A stretch of DNA of 64,000 nucleotides from Glaciimonas soli (lineage in GTDB: Bacteria; Pseudomonadota; Gammaproteobacteria; Burkholderiales; Burkholderiaceae_D), in contig NZ_WINI01000001.1 in assembly GCF_009497155.1 (NCBI RefSeq), positions 1,213,471 to 1,277,470 of the forward strand, in the 5' to 3' direction. Numbering within the stretch: position 1 is the first letter of the stretch; the number at the start of each line of letters is the position of its first letter. Positions 56,192 through 64,000 of the stretch are shown here, one piece after another. Under the pieces are notes generated by a model. It was not told where the DNA came from. It ran no database searches and saw only the letters and a list, made by a program, of their open reading frames with translations. Position numbers and translations under genes: made by a program.

Positions 56192-56787
56192 GTTTGCTCC
56201 GCAATTTCAAGCTTGCTCCGCAAAATAAAACTCTCGTCCAATTCCAGCTACACATTTTCATCTCAAAAAAACAAAAAGCGCCTGCTTAATCAAAACATGC
56301 ATATGTTTTTACACTCGTCATTTCCACATTATTCAATGTAGAAATCACCCCAATAAATAACTACTGGGGTAAGGCTGATATAAAACTACTAACAATCTTT
56401 TTACTCCAAAGTCTTGAATTGTCAACGATAGTTAAATTATTGCCAATTAGATATATGGCATTTCGCCCCTATCGTACATTTCCCCTCCCTTCGCTATATC
56501 ATCCGCACATCCAAAATAGCGCCCCCCCCTCTATGAGAAACCCCATTCTCTATAAAAATTAGATCAAAAATTCTCTTAATTTTTATACCATATAAATTAA
56601 AAAAACACCCCATTAGCTTATTAGGAAATCAAACATTTCACTGCTACGATTAGTTTTCCGACATCACAAATACTGAAATGCCGTTAGTGCAATTTCGCTA
56701 GTGCCATGCGACTACCTGCAAGCACAATAATTTTAGCGTTATCAATAATTCATTTCTATATAGCAATAATTATATTGGGAGACAATC
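56192..56787. other. AT-rich intergenic region before the T6SS genes
   Basis: Nearly 600 bp with no supported gene, clearly AT-richer than the flanks. It has a short hairpin of ACCCC/GGGGT at 56347-56370 and a C-run near 56521. It should hold the promoter for vgrG; no confident -35/-10 pair was chosen. It separates the housekeeping block and tRNA from the secretion genes. Confidence 0.5.
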
Positions 56788-59325
56788 TTGTTTGATGCAA
56801 CACGCATACTAAGCACTACCAGTCCGGTCATTCCCCTCATTGCAGATCAACCGTCAATGGTGCCGGTTTCCATTTCGGGTACCGAAGCGGTCAATGCGTT
56901 ATCCGAATTCAAGATTTGTTTTGCTACGCCGGACATCCAAAACTATCGGACTTATGCGGCTGCCAATGCGAATCTGGATGATTTTATTGGTCATGAATTG
57001 ACCATTGCCATCCAGCTCGAAGGTAACGGAACATTCATTGCAGGGATGCCGGGCGGTACTGGAAGGGGAAATATCGGTGCTGGGGTGCGAGAGATTTCTG
57101 GTCTGATCTCCGACGCTAAATTCCTACGCGAAGAAGGTCGGCATGCGTTATATGAATTAACCATACGGCCTTGGTTGTATCTCGCCACATTAAGTACTGA
57201 CTGCAAAATTTTCCAAGATAAGACCGCGCCTGAGGTGCTAGATATCATCTTGGCAGCCTACCCATTTCCAGTCGAAAAACGTTTATCCGCTGAGGAACGT
57301 TATCCCAAGCGCGATATACAAATGCAGTACAACGAAACTGATTTTGCATTTTTTAGTCGCCTGTGTGAAGAGTGGGGTATCTCCTATTGGTTTGAACACA
57401 GCGATGGCGCGCATCGTTTAATTCTCGGTGACTGTAATAGTTCTTTTCGCCAGGCTCCTAGCGAGGCCTATCACGAACTGGCGTTTTATACCGAAGGCAA
57501 AAAGGTCGATGAAGAAACCATTCATGCTTTCACGCCAGCCCGGAAGCTCGTTTCTGGGGTTTATAAAACGACGGAATATGATTACACCCGGCCCAGAGCC
57601 GATTTAACCGTCAGCAATCAAGTGCTGCGTCCGACGGCGCTCAATAATCTGGAGCAGTACGAATATCATGCCAGTGCTAATTACAGCCAGCCCAAAGCAG
57701 GTGCCCAGCAAGAAGGCAATGACCCGTTTGATGAAGGAAAATTCATTAGCGCGATGCGGATGCAGGCAATTAGCAATGCGGCCCAGCGTGGAAGCGGCTC
57801 TGGTCATTTGCGCGGCTTACCCACCGGCTGTATTACAACGATAAAAGGTCATCCGCAACAAGCCGCCAATATTGGCTACATCGTCCTGTCCACCACGCTC
57901 ACGATTGTGGATGTCTCGCAAGAAACACAGCGCTCGGATGGCGGTCAACAGTATCGCGTCGATTGTGATTTTGAAGTCTGTCCGGTAAAGGGACCTGACT
58001 ATCACCCTGAACGCATTACGCCCAAACCGGTCATCCACACTGCGACCGCGCTGGTAGTGGGGCCAGAAAATCAGCCGATTTGGACAGACCAATATGGTCG
58101 TATCAAGATTCAGTTTGCCTGGGATAGAGTCGGCCAGAATGACCAGAACAGCAGCATCTGGATACGTACCAGTGAAATGTGGTCGGGCAACCAGCTAGGC
58201 AGCACCCACCTGCCGCGCATCGGCAGTGAAGCGATACTCTCGTTTATCAGTGGCGATGTTGATCAGCCGATCATCATAGGGTATGTCAACAATCAAAATA
58301 ATCTCCCACCGTGGCAACTGCCTTCCCAGCAAGCGCTGTCCGGTACTCGCAGCCGTGAGTTTGGTGACAGTGGCGGTAACAGTGCATCGGGACGTTCCAA
58401 TCATTTTGTCATGGACGACACGCCCGGCAAAATGGGCGTGCAGACGAAAAGTGATGAGCTACACAGCTTGCTCGCGTTAGGCACCATTAAACGGTTAGAA
58501 GATTTTTCTGGCAATAAGGAAGAACGCGGACTCGGCCTGGAAGCGCGTACCGATGGTCACGCAGCGCTACGTGCGGCATTGGGGATGCTGATTACCACCT
58601 ACGCTCGACTGGGTGCGGCAGGTAACGCCATGAGCGTGCAAGAGATCAATAATCTGCTGGTCGAAGCATTGACCTTGACCAATGAAATGGCCGCCAACGC
58701 CACCACTTCCAAGGCACAAAACAACGAACAAAAAAATGTCACTACAGATTTGCAGCATCAGGCCGATGCCATCAAAGGCAGTGGTGCGCTCAAAGAATTC
58801 ACCGAACCGCATCTGGCGATTGCCAGTCAAGCCGGACTCTTGATGACTGCGCCAAAGTCAGCGCATCTCTACAGCGGTAAACACATTGCGCTGACCAGCA
58901 CGGATCACCTCTCCTTCACCAGTGGCGGTGGCATCTACGCTTCCACCAAAGAACAGTTTTCGGTCTTCGTCCAAAAAGACGGCATGCGCATGTTTGCCAA
59001 TGCAGGTGACATCCGTGTACAGGCACAGAGTGGCAATATTGAACTGATTGCGCAGAAAGTTTTCGACATTATCAGTACGACGGACTGGATCAATCTGAAA
59101 GCCAAGACAGGTATCCGCTTGCAGGCTGGTGGCAGTGAATGGGTGATTGATGCGACGGGCATTATTGGTCGCACATTGGGTGATCACACCGTATGGTCAA
59201 AACCGATGGCAACCATGGGGCCGATGGGCATACAGCAGCAATTCCCGCAATTTTCGCAGACGGTCTGTAAAGAATGTCAAAAATTAGCAGAAGCTGCCCG
59301 TACCCGCGTTGGCGGTAGCCTTTAA
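56788..59325 (+). CDS. T6SS spike protein VgrG (TssI)
   Basis: 845 residues of the VgrG family: the gp27-like/late-control-D base (about residues 20-400, with CEEWGISYWFEHSDGAHRLILGD), the gp5-like OB fold (VVGPENQPIWTDQYGRIKIQFAWDR.. SSIWIRTSEMWSG, about 428-478) and a DUF2345-type tail (from about 650, with TSTDHLSFTSGGGIYASTKEQF). Forms the trimeric tip that pierces target cells. The start is TTG at 56788 with GGGAG 8 nt upstream. No extra catalytic domain is recognised in the tail. The next gene encodes a DUF4123 adaptor. Confidence 0.93.
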   Translation: MFDATRILSTTSPVIPLIADQPSMVPVSISGTEAVNALSEFKICFATPDIQNYRTYAAANANLDDFIGHELTIAIQLEGNGTFIAGMPGGTGRGNIGAGVREISGLISDAKFLREEGRHALYELTIRPWLYLATLSTDCKIFQDKTAPEVLDIILAAYPFPVEKRLSAEERYPKRDIQMQYNETDFAFFSRLCEEWGISYWFEHSDGAHRLILGDCNSSFRQAPSEAYHELAFYTEGKKVDEETIHAFTPARKLVSGVYKTTEYDYTRPRADLTVSNQVLRPTALNNLEQYEYHASANYSQPKAGAQQEGNDPFDEGKFISAMRMQAISNAAQRGSGSGHLRGLPTGCITTIKGHPQQAANIGYIVLSTTLTIVDVSQETQRSDGGQQYRVDCDFEVCPVKGPDYHPERITPKPVIHTATALVVGPENQPIWTDQYGRIKIQFAWDRVGQNDQNSSIWIRTSEMWSGNQLGSTHLPRIGSEAILSFISGDVDQPIIIGYVNNQNNLPPWQLPSQQALSGTRSREFGDSGGNSASGRSNHFVMDDTPGKMGVQTKSDELHSLLALGTIKRLEDFSGNKEERGLGLEARTDGHAALRAALGMLITTYARLGAAGNAMSVQEINNLLVEALTLTNEMAANATTSKAQNNEQKNVTTDLQHQADAIKGSGALKEFTEPHLAIASQAGLLMTAPKSAHLYSGKHIALTSTDHLSFTSGGGIYASTKEQFSVFVQKDGMRMFANAGDIRVQAQSGNIELIAQKVFDIISTTDWINLKAKTGIRLQAGGSEWVIDATGIIGRTLGDHTVWSKPMATMGPMGIQQQFPQFSQTVCKECQKLAEAARTRVGGSL

Positions 59326-59345
59326 CCCCACTGCATCTGGACAAA

Positions 59346-60272
59346 ATGATGAATAAATTTGGTATCGACCCACACCACCCAGAGCTGTCACAAAAATTAA
59401 CCGAAGCATTCAATAAAACCCATGCTCAGTACGCCCAACATCACAATGAACAAGGTAATCAACAGGCCGACAAGCTGTACGCCTATGCCTTAGTCGACGG
59501 CACGTTTGACGATGCCAATTTAGGCAAGCAACTATGGGAACTCAGCCAGGAAAATGATAGCGGCATTGTCTCGTTATATGACAACACCAGCTTAAGCGGC
59601 TTTGAAGAATGCGCACCGTTTTTAGTGAATCTCTCTTCTGATAATTTAAAAAATTTGCTGGTTTATGGCGCTGATAAACCCATGCTCAGCTTCTTGCAAA
59701 CGCCATTGAACAAGAAAGCATTACAGCGCCACTTCGCCGCTTTTTTATGCATACATACACCATCAGATGGCCTACGCTTTCCGCTACGTTTTTCCGACAC
59801 CATGTGCAGCATCGACATTTTAGAAATGCTTGATGAAACGCAATTGGAGATGGTGCTCTCTGGTTTTACTGCCTGGCATTTGATTAATCGCAAAGGTACG
59901 GTAACGACTATTGCTGGTGATTGCATGGACTTGGCTTCTTACATAGCACCGAATATCGGTGAGAAAAATGCGATTGATATCACCGATAGGCAGTATGTGC
60001 GATTGATTGATAGTGGTGAGGCAGATGGGATGTTGTGTGGCTTTATAAAAAACACACCGCAGATAACCAGTGGTCGCACAGCATCGAAGGTCTTCGCGAT
60101 GATTACAGAATTACTGACTGAAATGGATACGCGTGGCATCAAGGACGATATCAATCGACGACAATTAATGGTCAAAACCTTGCTCATGCCGGATAAGTAT
60201 CACGCAATCGAGGTACTCGATACGGCGCAAAAGCACGATGTTGCGAAGGCATTGCAATACGTCGCAACATAA
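59346..60272 (+). CDS. DUF4123 T6SS effector adaptor (TEC/Tap)
   Basis: 308 residues. The N-terminal 150 match DUF4123: KLYAYALVDGTFDDANLGKQLWELS, YDNTSLSGFEECAPFLVNL, and LRFSDTMCSIDILEMLD. This family loads effectors onto a specific VgrG and usually sits between vgrG and the effector gene, as here. The remaining 150 residues are a less conserved region that probably contacts the effector. Preceded by vgrG (20 bp) and followed by the lipoprotein genes. Confidence 0.83.
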   Translation: MMNKFGIDPHHPELSQKLTEAFNKTHAQYAQHHNEQGNQQADKLYAYALVDGTFDDANLGKQLWELSQENDSGIVSLYDNTSLSGFEECAPFLVNLSSDNLKNLLVYGADKPMLSFLQTPLNKKALQRHFAAFLCIHTPSDGLRFPLRFSDTMCSIDILEMLDETQLEMVLSGFTAWHLINRKGTVTTIAGDCMDLASYIAPNIGEKNAIDITDRQYVRLIDSGEADGMLCGFIKNTPQITSGRTASKVFAMITELLTEMDTRGIKDDINRRQLMVKTLLMPDKYHAIEVLDTAQKHDVAKALQYVAT

Positions 60273-60316
60273 TTTTTACACATTACACAAAACACAAAAA
60301 TATTAAGGAACACCAT

Positions 60317-60436
60317 ATGAAAAATACCTATCTTCGCTACTTGGCTTTAATCGCTGTCGTTTTTCTGTTAAGTAGTTGCGCCTTCGAGAATTGTAATGGA
60401 GGAGTAATTATTGCCCCTTGCTTTGCGAGATATTAA
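60317..60436 (+). CDS. Very small lipoprotein, 39 residues
   Basis: Reads MKNTYLRYLALIAVVFLLSSC followed by AFENCNGGVIIAPCFARY. It has a lipobox LLSSC (Cys21), a stop after 39 residues and AAGGA upstream of the ATG. It has three cysteines and no recognised family. It lies between the adaptor and the first DUF3304 gene on the same strand. It may be a truncated or accessory immunity lipoprotein, but nothing shows its function. Confidence 0.6.
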   Translation: MKNTYLRYLALIAVVFLLSSCAFENCNGGVIIAPCFARY

Positions 60437-60510
60437 GAGAGCATTCAATCACTCTAAAAACGACACGGTATCCCGCCGTCGAATATTGAAACCAAAATAA
60501 AAACGAGATT

Positions 60511-61005
60511 ATGAGACTTACTTATTCAATTTTATTTGCCGCGACATTAGCACTCAGTGCTTGTGCGGCACCAGTATCAAACACAACTCAAGCAGCAATT
60601 CAAAATCCTGAATCGCGGGTAAACATTCCGATGGTGCCAGTGGATATCGCTTGCGCTGCTCATCCTGGGGTTTCCTACATTCATTCATTCTATGTACAAG
60701 AACCGTTTAGTCAGCGTATGGCTGGTGGACTTAGTTGTGGTGGCACAGGTGCATTTGGATATATGTTACCGAGGCAATGGCAACCTCATATGAAGGTCAA
60801 AGTACGCTGGAATCGCTCAATCAAGGGCGTAGATAATTGGATAGAAAAAACCACCACCATCAGACGCTATGACACTCCAGAAACTCTTTTCGTGCACTTT
60901 TTTGCTAATGATGAAGTACGTGTATTGTCATCATCCGTATATTCAAACAGTAAAGAGCATCCTATCCTCAAAAGTACTACAGTTGCACCGCCGGAGGAAG
61001 AATAA
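60511..61005 (+). CDS. DUF3304-family lipoprotein, putative immunity protein (copy 1)
   Basis: 164 residues with a lipoprotein signal (LALSAC, Cys18) and the DUF3304 core: HSFYVQEPFSQRMAGGLSCGGTGAFGYMLPRQWQPHMKVKVRW, then EKTTTIRRYD and a PPEEE end. DUF3304 proteins occur beside Tle1/DUF2235 T6SS lipase effectors and are regarded as probable periplasmic immunity proteins; that role is inferred here. Its stop overlaps the ATG of the effector stub (TAATG). A second, diverged copy follows at 61185. Confidence 0.83.
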   Translation: MRLTYSILFAATLALSACAAPVSNTTQAAIQNPESRVNIPMVPVDIACAAHPGVSYIHSFYVQEPFSQRMAGGLSCGGTGAFGYMLPRQWQPHMKVKVRWNRSIKGVDNWIEKTTTIRRYDTPETLFVHFFANDEVRVLSSSVYSNSKEHPILKSTTVAPPEEE

Positions 61006-61157
61006 TGAGTGTTCCAACTCAATCTGCTCCACTCCTTATTTCGGACAATGCAGAAAACGAAATGGCACTCACCGCCGATGAGTTAATTGCGTGGCACCGC
61101 AACTATGATGAGCCTGCCAAGAATGCACTGCCGTGTCAGCAGTTCATCACAGAATAA
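61005..61157 (+). pseudogene. 50-codon copy of the effector N-terminus (stub)
   Basis: Encodes 50 residues, of which positions 14-48 are identical to residues 14-48 of the full Tle1-like effector at 61675, then ends ITE-stop where the effector continues into IKIGLFFDGT. The ATG overlaps the stop of DUF3304 copy 1 (TAATG) and has GGAGG inside that gene. In the 35 codons after residue 13, all 11 base differences are synonymous. It is either a remnant of a truncated former effector or a maintained short peptide; no catalytic part is present. Confidence 0.75.
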
Positions 61158-61184
61158 ATCCATTCGAAAAATTACAGAGAAACC

Positions 61185-61673
61185 ATGAAACTTACTCATT
61201 CAATTCTGTTGGTAACAACATTAATACTCAGTGCTTGCACGGCACCGACGTTAATCACAGAGCAAGTAACAGCGAAAAATTTATCACCGTTGGTTAATAT
61301 TCCGATGATAGCCACAGACATTGGTTGTTTTAGCCATGATGGCGCACCCGCCATTACTTCATTCTATGTACAGGAACCATTTAGTAAACGGATGGTAGGA
61401 GGTCTTAGTTGCGGCGGAATTGCTGCTCTAGGGTATATCATTCCGCGCCAATGGCAACCGGGTCTGAAAGTGAAAGTACGTTGGAAACCTGATGGGAGAG
61501 CTTGGATAGAAAAAACAACAACAATCAAACGATACGACCAGGTAGGAACGATATATGTTCACTTTTTTCAAAATGACGAGGTACGAATAGTTTCTACCGC
61601 TAGATATGGTGTAGGAAGCCCAAACCATCCAATTCTCAAAAGCGCCACTGTTGCGCCACCGGAGGAAGAGTAA
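61185..61673 (+). CDS. DUF3304-family lipoprotein, putative immunity protein (copy 2)
   Basis: 162 residues, a paralogue of the 60511 gene with the same plan: lipobox LILSAC (Cys18), FYVQEPFSKRMVGGLSCGG, IPRQWQPGLKVKVRW, EKTTTIKRYD and VAPPEEE. The two copies differ at many residues, mainly in the stretch before FYVQEPF and around residue 105-125. Directly before the full effector gene (1 bp), so it is the likely cognate immunity protein. It starts in a short gap after the stub. Confidence 0.85.
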   Translation: MKLTHSILLVTTLILSACTAPTLITEQVTAKNLSPLVNIPMIATDIGCFSHDGAPAITSFYVQEPFSKRMVGGLSCGGIAALGYIIPRQWQPGLKVKVRWKPDGRAWIEKTTTIKRYDQVGTIYVHFFQNDEVRIVSTARYGVGSPNHPILKSATVAPPEEE

Positions 61674-61674
61674 T

Positions 61675-63696
61675 ATGAGCGCACCAATCCAATCCGCACC
61701 GCTACATATTTCAGATAACGCAGAAAACGAAATGGCGCTCACCGCCGATGAGTTAATTGCGTGGCATCGTAACTACGATGAGCCTGCTAAAAATGCATTG
61801 CCGTGTCAACAGTTCATTAAAATCGGACTGTTCTTCGATGGCACCAATAACAATATGGAACGTGATGTTCCCAATAGCTCTCAGAGCAACGTCGTCAAAT
61901 TATTTAATGCACATAAAGATGTTGATGAAAAAGGCTGGCTCAATGAGTCTGGGTATTACAAGTTCTATGTTCCTGGCCTTGGTACACGTTTTCCAGAAAA
62001 CAAAGAGTGGCGCGAATCTCAAGATGGGAAGGCAATGGGCAAAGGCGGTCAAGCTAGAATTTTATATGCTCTGCTTCAAGTATATAACGCTGTGCATCGC
62101 GCATTTAACAATGACGAATTCATGTTCAGTAAAGATGAAATCACGGCCAAACTCCAGCAATACACCAAAGACGTTGAAACTAATGACCCGATAGCCGATG
62201 CGCATGCGCAGCGCCCAAACCGTCATACATGGTTTGAAAAACTCACGGAAGAACTCGATAAAAAATTACGCGCAGCTCGCATCGCCAGACCTAAACCGAA
62301 CATCCCTAAAATTACGCTGAATGTGTTCGGCTTCTCACGCGGATCAGTCGAGGCACGCGCGTTCTGTTACTGGTTTGATGACGTGCTGGCCAAAGATGGC
62401 ACCTTTGCCGGAATGCCTGCGGAAATCAATTTTTTAGGGATATTTGAGAGTGTCTCCTCAATTGGCTTTGCTAATTCCGCATCGGAGAGTACACCAATAT
62501 TTTGGGCTACCGGCCACTTCGCCTGGGCAAGAGAAATTCTTAAACCACTACCTGGCTGCGTCAAACAAACCGTGCATTACATTGCCGCTCATGAGCAGCG
62601 TCGTAACTTCCCTCTCACCCGCGTCACGGGCAAAAATGTGACTGAAATCATGTATCCCGGTGTGCATTCCGACGTTGGCGGTGGTTATGCCCCCAAAGAT
62701 CAGGGCAGATCACCGGAAATGGCATCACTATTGTCGCAAATACCATTGCTGCATATGCATCATGCCGCGACCGTCGCTGGTGTGCCACTGGTTGCGTATA
62801 GTGTCATGACAGAAGATTTAAAAAATCAATACGCCATTAACTCATCCCTCAAAGATGCTTGGGACGGCTACATGGCTGCCGGTGAGTTTAAGGGCGACTA
62901 TAAAGCTATGATCAAAGAGCACATGCGTCTGTTTTATGGCTTTCACAATCGCTATCTGAATGATTTTTCGGCGATGAATTCATACCAAGACGCCGGTCCA
63001 CAAGACAAAGAAGATTTATTAAGCTACAACGCACTTCTTAAAGGAGATCTGGAAATATTGAAAACGCGGGTTTACAACGCATCACAAGGTGGCGCGCCTT
63101 ATTTCACGCCCTTAGACGCGAAAGAAGTTGCCAACTCTAATCTGTGGCAACAACAGCTATACAACGGCAAAGTAGCCCCGAGCGATGAAGAAAAGTGGGC
63201 ATTAAAACAATTTGAAGTGACGCCCGTCAAATTTGGTGAAGCTTATTTACCGCTATTACGCAACTATGTCCACGACTCACTGGCGGGCTTTTATCTGGGA
63301 GGGTTTTCTTCAAATGAAGACAAAGCACAAGAACTATTGAAAATGGCAAGAACCGGAAAAACGCCAGACACGCAGTACCGCCAACAGGTATGGGATAACT
63401 ATCAGGATCTCATCCAGAAAGACCCCACATTGGCTGCCAGCATGCAGGGAAAAATAAAAACCTTGAATGACGCAGACGATGCTTCTGGTTTTCACGCTGA
63501 GAATGCTGCAAAGATAGATAGTGCCGATCAGGCAACGCCTTTCAACACCGATGAACAAGCGAAACTGGCTGCCTGTTTCCCAAAGCAAACTGACGCCAAT
63601 GTATCAAGCGAACTTAACCCTGCACTCAAAACCCAAACCGAAAAACGTCGCGAGGGTAGCGGTTATTTACGACAACGTGCGGTGTTTAATGGCTGA
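61675..63696 (+). CDS. DUF2235 (Tle1-like) T6SS phospholipase effector
   Basis: 673 residues. The DUF2235 alpha/beta-hydrolase begins near residue 48 (IKIGLFFDGTNNN). Motifs are NVFGFSRGSVEARAF (GxSxG, Ser221), NFLGIFESVSSIGF (Glu258 where relatives usually have Asp) and YPGVHSDVGGGY (His331), giving a probable Ser-acid-His triad. From family knowledge Tle1 enzymes are phospholipases delivered to the target periplasm. GGAGG in the preceding gene serves as its Shine-Dalgarno. The stop overlaps the next ATG by 8 bp. The gene is intact. Confidence 0.86.
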   Translation: MSAPIQSAPLHISDNAENEMALTADELIAWHRNYDEPAKNALPCQQFIKIGLFFDGTNNNMERDVPNSSQSNVVKLFNAHKDVDEKGWLNESGYYKFYVPGLGTRFPENKEWRESQDGKAMGKGGQARILYALLQVYNAVHRAFNNDEFMFSKDEITAKLQQYTKDVETNDPIADAHAQRPNRHTWFEKLTEELDKKLRAARIARPKPNIPKITLNVFGFSRGSVEARAFCYWFDDVLAKDGTFAGMPAEINFLGIFESVSSIGFANSASESTPIFWATGHFAWAREILKPLPGCVKQTVHYIAAHEQRRNFPLTRVTGKNVTEIMYPGVHSDVGGGYAPKDQGRSPEMASLLSQIPLLHMHHAATVAGVPLVAYSVMTEDLKNQYAINSSLKDAWDGYMAAGEFKGDYKAMIKEHMRLFYGFHNRYLNDFSAMNSYQDAGPQDKEDLLSYNALLKGDLEILKTRVYNASQGGAPYFTPLDAKEVANSNLWQQQLYNGKVAPSDEEKWALKQFEVTPVKFGEAYLPLLRNYVHDSLAGFYLGGFSSNEDKAQELLKMARTGKTPDTQYRQQVWDNYQDLIQKDPTLAASMQGKIKTLNDADDASGFHAENAAKIDSADQATPFNTDEQAKLAACFPKQTDANVSSELNPALKTQTEKRREGSGYLRQRAVFNG

Positions 63697-64000
63697 GATC
63701 AAAAAGAAGCCGAAACTGCGTCTTTTCACCAGTGATGAAGATGAAGGCACTGATCTACCACAGGCAATGGCATCAGCCACCGCTTGGGAAAACGGTGGCA
63801 AGCCTAAGAAAATTAAAGCGCATTTCTCAGTTCCACCCCAGCAGGCAATGGATAATGATGTGCGCAACATTGACGAGCACATCGAAGCCCTTGCCAGCCG
63901 AGCCGCCGAACCGTCATCGCACATCAACGAACGTTTGGCGCTCATCCTTGCTGCCCGTAACCCCTTGTATGAAGCCGCCAAACCCATCCTGTTGACTTTG
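63689..64000 (+). CDS. Probable TssL/DotU-like T6SS protein, N-terminus only
   Basis: 104 residues, open to the window end. It starts MAEIKKKPKLRLFTSDEDEGTDLPQ, with a charged linker, and ends NERLALILAARNPLYEAAKPILLTL, which resembles the start of the DotU domain (the NPLxxAAxPLL helix). It overlaps the effector gene by 8 bp (ATGGCTGA). The T6SS context fits TssL, but the membrane anchor and most of the domain lie outside the window, so the call is provisional. Confidence 0.6.
   Translation, partial: MAEIKKKPKLRLFTSDEDEGTDLPQAMASATAWENGGKPKKIKAHFSVPPQQAMDNDVRNIDEHIEALASRAAEPSSHINERLALILAARNPLYEAAKPILLTL

Overview
The window looks like chromosomal DNA from a betaproteobacterium, most likely Burkholderiales of the Oxalobacteraceae type (Herminiimonas/Janthinobacterium-like). 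The reasons are the gene orders rpsP-rimM-trmD, hemF-nadD-rsfS-rlmH-maf-rng and rpsU-yqeY-dnaG-rpoD, the long lysine/alanine-rich N-terminus of RpoD, and the style of the proteins. This assignment is an inference from family knowledge; no search was run. Most of the window is ordinary housekeeping DNA of middling GC content.

Layout: 1-1363 (minus) holds the rpsP-rimM-trmD translation operon, cut by the window edge. 1656-3710 holds a TM2 protein, a crotonase-domain protein that looks like half of a bifunctional fatty-acid oxidation enzyme, and an outer membrane protein. 3865-7160 holds an MgtA-type P-ATPase with a promoter about 500 nt upstream and a long structured leader. 7379-9652 is a visibly GC-richer three-gene operon (DUF1326, DUF2182, EamA transporter) with an unusual nested-complement leader. 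10080-20499 holds DoxX, fbp, pepN, a DUF4136 lipoprotein, a quinone reductase with a 56-residue membrane protein, a HerA-like ATPase, the YebC regulator and purD. 20569-25562 is the conserved hemF-to-rng run.

25763-31985 is a lipopolysaccharide block (two GT9-type and one GT8 glycosyltransferases, MsbA, an O-antigen ligase-like protein) set between rng and dnaE and flanked by two copies of a dispersed palindromic repeat. A third, compound copy lies at 39200-39361. 32117-44123 holds dnaE, trhO, a flavodoxin-like protein, a pirin/LysR divergent pair, gluQ, an RhlE-type helicase, tsaD and an ECF sigma/zinc anti-sigma pair. 44283-50104 holds ybiB, a Kef-type antiporter coupled to a YbdK-type ligase, a BaiN/YhiN-type flavoprotein and a Wzz-type protein. 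50215-55974 is the macromolecular synthesis region rpsU-yqeY-dnaG-rpoD, followed by tRNA-Ile(CAU).

56788-64000 is the start of a type VI secretion (T6SS) module: VgrG, a DUF4123 adaptor, a tiny lipoprotein, two tandem DUF3304 lipoproteins (putative immunity), a 50-codon copy of the effector N-terminus, a full-length DUF2235/Tle1-like lipase effector and the start of a TssL/DotU-like gene that runs off the window.

The most unusual signals are: (1) the duplicated immunity gene plus effector-N-terminus stub, in which 35 consecutive codons differ only at synonymous sites; (2) two palindromic elements, at 45344-45454 and 53233-53335, that share a conserved core while their long self-complementary arms differ in sequence, each just upstream of a start codon (the second in the rpoD leader); (3) the pseudoknot-like leader of the DUF1326 operon; (4) the long mgtA leader.
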